Of a stretch of DNA of 64,000 nucleotides, positions 57,399 to 64,000 are shown one piece after another; positions within the stretch are counted from its first letter, which is position 1, and the number at the start of each line of letters is the position of its first letter. The translations under genes and the position numbers were made by a program. The DNA comes from Prorocentrum cordatum (Eukaryota; Sar; Dinophyceae; Prorocentrales; Prorocentraceae), in assembly GCA_963575745.1 (NCBI GenBank), contig CAUYUJ010018703.1:28228-92227 (forward strand), written 5' to 3'. The notes beneath the pieces are model-generated. The model was not told the origin of the DNA, ran no database searches, and saw only the letters and a program-made list of their open reading frames with translations.

Positions 57399-60300
57399 AT
57401 GAACGGCGCCGCGGCGCAGCCGTTCAAGGACTTCTGGGCCGACAAGGTTTTCCCCCTCATCGAGACTGACTTCAAACGGCTTCTCAAGACCATGCCGAAG
57501 CGCGTCGCCGAGAGGGCCGCGCAGGCGAAGAGGGAGAAGCCAGACAAGTCGCAGGAGGACCAGTCGAGGAAGACCTCGAAGAAGGACAGCAAGGAGAGGA
57601 CTCCATTGCAGGAGAAGCTCGCCAAGACCATCGAAGAGTGCAACGAGAAGGGCGAGCGCAGGAATGCCTATCTGAACCTGGCGTATACGGCGCCCATCGA
57701 CAACAGTTTCCTGGAGGAGAATATCACGGTGGGCAAGGTGGAGAACGCGGCTGCGGACATGTTCATGCGGAACGTGCCGACGGACGACGCGGCTGAAACA
57801 GCGAACGACTGTCGCGAGGGCGCTGGCGACGTCGAGTGCACATCCCAGGGTAAACCACAGCGGCGCATCGTGGAGACGCTAAGCCAGGTCGAGGGTGGCA
57901 GGCGTTGGAACATCCCGAAGCAGGTTGAGAAAGGGTTCGAGATCCCCATCATGATCACCAACGTGAACCAGACCGATGTGCCCGAGATCGGCAAATTCAA
58001 GCGTTTGGGCAGTGACGTCGTGGTCAACGCTGTCTGGCTGGCCTACTACTGGGCGAAAGAGGAGGGCAACAGGCAGGCCGTATAAGCGGTGGAGGAGTTG
58101 ATTCTGGATTGGCCCTTCGATTTCGCGCAGATCCCGGGGCGCGCGGCTGAGGAGGTCGAGGAGAACAAGTTCAAGTGGTCTGTCAACCAGAGATCGCGCG
58201 CCGAGCGCCTGCGCGATTTCCTCGGGCTCGAGAACGGGAACCTCCTGCGCATCGTGGCACGTGCGGCGGAAATCGTGAAGAGCGGCGGGCCAGCTGGCGG
58301 GGGCCCCTCGGCAGAGAAGGTGCAGGCGTGGTTGGAGAAAAGCATGGAGTGGGGACTTATGCACTGCCCCAGCCTGAGGACCGTCAAGACGCACATGGTC
58401 AACTGGCTCGCTCTCGAAAAGTGCCCGGGGGCATTGCTGCTTTTGGATGCCGCCGTGAACCGTTGGGGGCGAGACAATCTGCTGGACAGGCCCACGCAGC
58501 TTGGGATGATCATCGCGAAGACGGGCGCTACCTCGCTGGGGTGCGTCTTGGAAAGCTCGTACACGCGGATGTGGCGGAAGAGCGTGAAGGACCCGTGCAG
58601 CGTTTCCACCATCGGCCAGGCAGTGGGGGAGATCTTGTGGGCGAAGAATTACGCGGCGAACTTTCTGAAACAGTGCCCAGACTTGTTCGAGGGGAGCACC
58701 GGCTGCAACAGCGCTGGAACAACAGACACAAAGGAGAACGCCGCCGAGAGAAAAGTCATGGTCATGGCGAGGCAATGCCTCGACTCGCCGCTCAAGTTCT
58801 TCGAGAAGACTGAGGGGCCTGACAAGGGCCCGACCTGGGTGCAGTCACTGCCGACCGAGGCGCTGCGCCTGGCGATGAAACACTTCCTGCAAATAGGCTA
58901 GGATTTCTACAAGCAGGAGATCTCTGGCGCCCTCGCCCAGCCGTGCGCCGAGCGTTACAACGTGGACAAGTTCCACCGGGGCGTGCGAGTGAGCAGGAGG
59001 TTCTTCGAGAAGTTCCGAATCGCGCACGACTCCCTCGTGGGAAGCCCCCAGGAACCGTCAGAGCAAAAGCCTGGGGACAGCGACGCGGTCGGTGCATCAA
59101 CAGCGGGCGGTGCCGGAACAGCGGAGGCGGCCTCCGAGGACAAGGGGAAGACCGACGTCTCCCCGAGCGACGTGAATATTTTCAGGGCGCCGTGCGAGCA
59201 GCAGTGCTCTAGCCAGCTGGATGCGCGGGTCGTCATGATCACGGCGGAGGGCAGCGCCACGGATATCAACGCTTCGGTTACTAAGACACGCCTATACCAG
59301 AACCTCACAGAGAATGTATCAGTGATGGGCTTCTACGATGTCAAGAATGCGAAGTTGTGCTGCGTCTTCGAGGGGCAAGGCCTCGCGCGCCGTGAGCCCG
59401 CGCTGGGCGAGGAGGATTTCACACGCTACCTGAAGTCCCTGGACCCGCTGATGGTCGGTGGACGGGACGTGCTGTGGGTGCTGACGGGCCGCTCGCAGTC
59501 GAACCCCCCGAAGATCCTGAAGATCCTCGCCGCAAACAAGTTCCGCACGGTCACATGCCACGTCGCCTACAACACGATGCAGATGCAGCAGTACGGCCAC
59601 TTCCAGAGGCAGCGAGGCCTGGCGAACTCGCGCTCGCACGAGGTCATGCTGCTCTGCTACAAGGGCAGGAAGCCGAAGCAAATGGCCAAGATCAGGCAGT
59701 TCGTGGACGCGGGCAGCTCCCTCTTCAACGAAGTGGTGAGGAACGTGCCTGTCCTGCCGCAGAAGAGCCACGCCCTCGTGCCCAAGCAGGTTCGGGAGAT
59801 CAGCTTGGCCAGCATGGTCGGCCAGTGCGTCGCCGAGGTGGAGGCCGAGGAGCGAGAGAAGCTGGGGTACTGCCAGCCTCTCCAGGAGGACGAGGGCGCT
59901 GATTGTGGCGCCGAGGCGCGCGACGAAGCTGCAACAGCCGTCCGCCCCGAGAAGGCCCTCGTGACTGCGGCCGTGAAGAAGCGGAAGCTCTACCGCCAGC
60001 TCACGGGAATGGAAGTGCCGTGGTTCCCGCACGACAACGACGTCGAGCTCCTCAAGGAGCTCTGCCACGAGGCGGGGAAGCCCAGGTGGGTGTACTTCGG
60101 CACGCCTGCGGGCGGCGCAGGCATGCACGGCTGCGTCGAGAGCGGGCGCAGTGCGTTGGCCTTGACTTTCGACGACCACCACGCGAAGGGGCTCAAACCG
60201 TTTCTCGTGGAGCGTGCCGTCGAGGCCATGCTCGGGGGCAACGCCATGGTGTTCGTGAACGAGGACCTGCTTGCGCGCTCCGCGCAGTTGCGCCTGACAA

Positions 60301-60539
60301 AGGAGGGCCCGAAGTAGGGCCAGAATGATGGTAAGAAGGACGACGACAAGAAGGAGGGCAAGAAGGATGACAAGAAGAAGGGCAATAAGGATGATAAGAA
60401 AAATGACAAGAAGGATGACAAGAAGAAGGGTGAGAAGGGTAAGAAGCGCGGCGCCGACGCGTCGTCGACCTCAGACTCCTCGTCCTCAGACTCCTCGGCC
60501 TCGAAGAAGAAGAAGAAGCCGAAGACGGAGAAGGATTGA
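57399..60539 (+). CDS. Gene D: long unknown protein with DNA-methylase-like C-terminus
   Basis: One frame runs 1046 codons from ATG 57399 to TGA 60537, interrupted only by TAA at codon 229 (58083), TAG at 501 (58899) and TAG at 973 (60315). Composition is protein-like on both sides of each stop, with no frameshift. The N-terminus is basic; the middle (MWRKSVKDPCSVSTIGQAVG) matches nothing I know. From about codon 640 the text recalls N4/N6 DNA methylases: SHEVMLLCYKGRK, VLPQKSHALVPKQV, then WVYFGTPAGGAGMHGCVESG with ALTFDDHHAKGLKPFLVERA, in the place of the DPFxGSGTT SAM motif and the following acidic strand. A clear DPPY motif is not seen. After TAG 60315 the tail is Lys/Asp-rich then Ser-rich (KKDDKKKGNKDDKK). 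CTGNAACAG words fall at 57793, 58675, 58703 and 59929. Confidence 0.6.
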
Positions 60540-61026
60540 GCGCGGGCTGCAACAGAGCCCGACAGCTCCGACGCAGGAGCCAGCCCGCGCGCCCCTGTTC
60601 CCGTGGAGCTGGCATTTGTTTGATTTTGGACTGCAACAGGCGCGCGCTGGCGGCGTCGCCCCCGTTCTCGCAATGGGACGCGCGCCACATTCTGGCTTGT
60701 GCAGTGCACGGCACCTTGCGTGCATATAGAAACATAGTCCTCCGTCATCCCTTCGTCGCCATCCGTCGCACTTGGCCCGCGGCGCGGGCAAGGCGCAGAG
60801 TCAGGATGCTTACTTTTCCACAGGGTACCCTTGCATCCTACGCTTTCCGTTCCGAAGTTGGGGAGCTGGATAAACAACAGATGCCATGCCGCCAAGGCCC
60901 TTGCACCCTTGCGGCGCCCTGCAGGGGCGGGCCAGGATGGGGGCGCAGCAGGGCGGGGAAGACGCGGGAAGCAACGCTCCGAGGAGCGGCCGCAGGGGGA
61001 GGAGGAGGAGGGGGGCGGAGGAGGGG
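60540..61026. other. Spacer between genes D and E
   Basis: No gene seen. It holds two CTGCAACAG words (60547, 60631) and a GGA-rich patch (60990-61025). Confidence 0.5.
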
Positions 61027-61048
61027 CCCGCAGGCGTCTCGGCTCACT
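61027..61048 (+). other. Weak spliced-leader-like sequence upstream of gene E
   Basis: CCCGCAGGCGTCTCGGCTCA and the two bases after it align without gaps to the 22-nt DinoSL at about 14 positions, the longest run being GGCTCA. It lies 53 bases before ATG 61102. On its own this is weak; it is listed because genes A to D have similar matches in the same place. Confidence 0.25.
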
Positions 61049-61101
61049 GAAACTTAGCGGGCCCGCAGGGGCGACGCTGCCGTCAGCGGGCCTCCGCGGC
61101 G

Positions 61102-62372
61102 ATGGCTGCCTCGGGCGGCAGCGGTCGCGACAGGAACAAGGTTCTCTACTATAAGTGGGGCTGTTACCTGCAGGGTGACGGGTCGATCAGCGACGAGATC
61201 AAGAAGCTGAGGGGGACCTGCAGCAATTGCACGGCCATGGCGGCAAAAGGGGCCCCGACCGCAAAAGTGTCGCTGGAGATGGCAACGAAGAACAAATGTG
61301 AGTTGACGTGGCCAAAGCCAGTTTCGCATGACACCTGCGCGCGGCTCATCAAGATTGCGCTGGGCGCCAACTGGAAAGACTATGTGAGCAAGCCTGCGGG
61401 GGCGCCAGGGTGCGCGACATGGGCTGGAACAGCTAACGCTGCAGAAGATGAGCCAGCTGTCGCCGAGGGCCAGGGTGTCGCAGGAGAAACCTTAGAGGAG
61501 GCGCTGGGGGAGGTGCTCTTTCCCGCCGCGGACGGAGTCCCGGAGCCTACGCCGCCGGCAGCTGCTCGTCGCGGGTCTGCTGGTCCGAGAGCGGTGTCCC
61601 ACGAGGGTCGTCTGAATCTACTTGCACTGAAGCTCGACGCGGTCGGGCACGCGCGCCAAAACAAACAGAATGGCAAGTGCGAGGACCTGCCGCTCGAGTG
61701 CGACGTGGAGTGGGAAGGAGGGGAGCTCGGTCAGGGCTCTTTCGGCAAGGTCTACTTGGGCATGCGACGGGGCGACGAGACTGGCCTTGCGATCTAGATG
61801 CTGCGGGGCGACCCCAGCGATGCGCAGCAGGGGTTCAATGCGGATGCCGTCGGAGGGGCTCTGGGTGAGGTCGCGCGCCACGGCGCTCTGGGCACGCACC
61901 CGCGTCTCGTTCGCTTACTCGACGTGGGCCTTTTCAGGAGGTTGTGCCCAGGAGCTGCAACAGCCCCGAAAGCACGCCGAGAACTGCAACAGTCAGTGCC
62001 AATGATAAATTGGAAATGGGCGGAGCACATCGGCCTCGTGCACGAGTTGTTCGAGATCGACGTCCGCCAATTCCTCAAGAAGTCCTCCTTCGCGCAGACA
62101 GGGGTGCGCCACGTCCTGAACAGCGTTCTCGAAGGGCTCCAGTACATGCACGACAGGGGCCTCATTCACTGCGACATCAAGCCCGCAGACATCCGGATGC
62201 GAGGATCGCCGCAGACGCGCGGCTGCTTCGAGAAGCAGGCACTTGTATCACGCGAGCTTGGCGAATGGGATCCCGTCGCGCCGTGCCCAAAGAGCAAGCT
62301 GCAGTTCGACTGGCAGATCCCGAGTTCCTTCGAGGCGCTCGTCGTCGACGTCGTCGTCGCCGTCGTTGTCGC

Positions 62373-62403
<31 letters not shown>

Positions 62404-64000
62404 CTCCTCCTCCTCGTCCTCCTCGTCCTCGTCGTCCTCGTCGTCCTCGCCGTCTTCGTCGTCCTCGTCGTCCTCGTCGTCGTCCTCCTCGTCCTCGTCG
62501 TCGTCGTCCTCGTCGTCCTCGTCATCCTCGTCATCCTCGTCGTCCTCGTCGTCGTCCTCCTCGTCCTCGTCGTCGCCGTCCTCGTCGTCGTCGTCATCCT
62601 CGTCATCCCCGTCGTCCTCGTCGTCGTCGTCATCCTCGTCATCCTCGTCGTTCCTTCGAGTGCCAGATCCCGAGTTGTCAGGGCTCACATGGAGCTCTAA
62701 CATAGTATGTTAGAGCTCACTGGGAGCTCTAACATAGCATGTTAGAGCTCACTGGGATCTCTAACATGGCACGTGATACCACGTTAGAGCTCCCAGAGAG
62801 CTTTAACATAGCATGTTAGAGCTCCCAGGGAGCTCCAACATGCCATGTTAGAGCTCCCTGGGAGCTCTAACCTAGGATGTCAGATTTCCCCAGGGAGCTC
62901 TAACATAGCATGTGAGAGCTCCGATGGAGCTCTAACATCGCGTGTTAGAGCTCCCATGGGGCTCTAAAGTAGCATGTTAGAGCTCCGACGACGCCCTCAT
63001 ATACGAGGTCAGAGCTCAGCTTATCTCACTAGCCTTCATGTTAGGTCTCACACCGAGTTCTAACAGGGGAGGTTCCACCTTTCCCCCGAGATGTCGTCGT
63101 CGTGCCCTCTATCCCGCCCTTCCCTCCAGGGGGAGCTCAGTCGCCGTCGCTCCCCTCTCCTCCATCCGCCCCTCTCCGCAGGTGGTGCTCGGCGACCTCG
63201 GCTGCGCGGAGATGGCGGATCCCCGCGGCAGGTTGAAGAAGAAACTGCGCTACAGCCCGACCTGCGATGACCTCGGAGTGCGCGCGCCCGCTTGCAGAGC
63301 GGTAGACGTTTTCTTGGGGAACCAGCGCTACTCAGAGGACCTGGACACGTGGTCCATCGGGTGCCTGATGGCGGAGTTGTACACGCGCAAGGCGTTGTTC
63401 CAACCGGGGCCTTGCGGCGCGCTCGGGCACCCAGGGGTGCACCCGAAAGACTTCGTGGTTTTCTCCAGGGAGGTCTTGGGGATCCCAGGCAAGGAGCCAG
63501 GGTCGGGGGACCTCTGCGATCACGAGGGCCAGGAACCCGCCCTGTGGCTGGACAGCCTGCCTTTCTTTAAGAAGTGGTTCAAGCGGTCGGGCGAGGATTG
63601 GCTAAAGGCTGAAACAGCGAAGGCACTCGACGGCCGAGGGCGCTGGCCCGTTGCCGAACTTGCAGGCTGCCCCCCAGACTTGTTGAAGGCCGCCGAGAGC
63701 TGCCTGCTTTGGCACCCTGGCGCCAGAGCGACAATCAGCCGTCTAAGGGCGCGTCGCTTCCTGCAGCCGGCTGGCGCCCAGCTCGACGTGCGCATCTCCA
63801 TGGCGCAGGGAAAAAACGGCACGGGCACGATGGCGGAGGCGGAGCTGGACCCAGACTTGCTCCGCTTCTTGCAGAGAGACCCGCGCCGGCAGAACTTGGC
63901 CAAGGAGCGCCTGGACACGGGGGCAACCGTCTCCACATGCGTCCGAGGCGACGAGGCGGCAAAGGGCTCGAAAACAGAGGTCGCAGGCATCGTGGACGAC
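61102..64000 (+). CDS. Gene E: CMGC-like protein kinase, open at the window end
   Basis: Exon 1 (61102-62334) starts at ATG 61102 with an unknown N-terminal region of about 200 residues. The kinase domain begins GELGQGSFGKVYLG (glycine loop, residues 210-217). The VAIK lysine position, 22 residues after the first loop Gly, is a TAG codon (61795-61797: LAI-stop-MLRG). Then HIGLVHELFEIDVRQFLKK and LIHCDIKPADI (HxDxKxxN with C for R and D for the Asn). Exon 2 (63182-64000, frame open to the edge) continues VVLGDLGCAEM (DFG as DLG), GVRAPACRAVDVFLG (APE region) and DLDTWSIGCLMAELYTRKAL, the DxWSxGC block typical of CMGC kinases. Altered catalytic residues suggest a pseudokinase or decaying copy unless the TAG is read as an amino acid. 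Confidence 0.7.
62335..63181 (+). other. Gene E intron (GC-AG) with (TCG)n tract and GAGCTC array
   Basis: Exon 1 ends TTCGAG and the intron starts GCGCTCGTC, a GC donor of the kind frequent in dinoflagellates; it ends CTCCGCAG at 63181. Joined in phase 0 the protein reads SSFE-VVLGDLG. 62335-62650 is (TCG/TCC)n. 62685-63070 is the GAGCTC palindrome array. At 62651-62675 the sequence TTCCTTCGAGTGCCAGATCC repeats words of the exon end (62311-62334). No CTGNAACAG word occurs in the intron. Confidence 0.65.

Larger units (their letters stand above)
41373..63617 (+). repeat. Dispersed CTGNAACAG word, at least 35 copies
   Basis: Exact CTGNAACAG begins at 41373, 41531, 41987, 42358, 42584, 43334, 44480, 44765, 45424, 46463, 47180, 47561, 47962, 48009, 48080, 48121, 48943, 49272, 49703, 50972, 52281, 52315, 52347, 52362, 57338, 57793, 58675, 58703, 59929, 60547, 60631, 61424, 61955, 61984 and 63609. 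Most extend to GCTGCAACAGC, whose ends GCTG/CAGC are inverted repeats. All are on the plus strand; I found no complement copy. N is C in most, sometimes T, G or A. Near matches (for example GGCAGCAACAGC at 46490 and 50582) add more. A few (LEQ and LKQ codons at 42358, 58675) may be chance. Confidence 0.85.

Noticed and set aside
61036-61060. rRNA-like word CTGAAACTTA
   Set aside because: Only ten bases agree with small-subunit rRNA and the context differs; no rRNA or tRNA gene was found in the window.

Overview
The window looks like nuclear DNA of a core dinoflagellate; the genus cannot be told from sequence alone. The reasons are very long simple-sequence and foldback repeats, high GC, a same-strand gene cluster with few introns, one GC-AG and one GT-AG intron, degraded dinoflagellate LINE retrotransposons, and spliced-leader-like remnants (the DinoSL sequence added to dinoflagellate mRNAs) just upstream of several start codons. 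There is a 100-base N gap at 56401-56500, so this is a draft scaffold.

Layout. 1-24.8 kb has no gene I can support. It is packed with foldback (MITE-like) elements in several families (1-9.4 kb), a 1.1 kb (GAT)n tract, a higher-order satellite (10.9-13.8 kb), CCT/CAT tracts and a G-rich minisatellite (19.0-19.9 kb). 24.8-32.4 kb is a decayed LINE with ORF1-like, endonuclease, RNase H and reverse transcriptase parts in that order; about 3 kb of foreign DNA, including a 9-bp minisatellite, splits the RT at its catalytic centre. 34.06-36.98 kb is a second, 5'-truncated LINE whose C-terminus carries zinc fingers and a cytosine-methyltransferase-like domain. 38.4-39.4 kb is an 89-bp minisatellite, followed by (GGA)n, (CTA)n and (CAT)n tracts.

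From 41.08 kb to the end the DNA changes character. Five plus-strand genes follow one another: A, a hAT-transposase-like protein (41104-44778); B, a Lys/Gly-rich protein with an S24/S26-peptidase-like C-terminal domain (45438-47948); C, a zinc-finger/coiled-coil protein (51842-52630); D, a long unknown protein with a DNA-methylase-like C-terminus (57399-60539); and E, a protein kinase (61102 to beyond the window). Between and inside them lie two palindromic satellites, one (GAGCTC type) in introns and spacers, the other (AACGGTTAAG type) inserted in the middle of a GAGCTC array.

The most striking unexplained signal is a 9-base word, CTGNAACAG (usually GCTGCAACAGC), present at least 35 times between 41.37 and 63.62 kb. 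It is always on the gene strand and falls in all three reading frames and in spacers. I found no copy in the first 41 kb, in the two introns or in the palindrome arrays. A second signal is a set of in-frame TAA/TAG codons inside otherwise intact coding stretches of genes B, D and E, one exactly at the kinase catalytic lysine position. Several frame breaks coincide with homopolymers, so assembly errors must be excluded before genes A and B are called pseudogenes. All calls are by eye.
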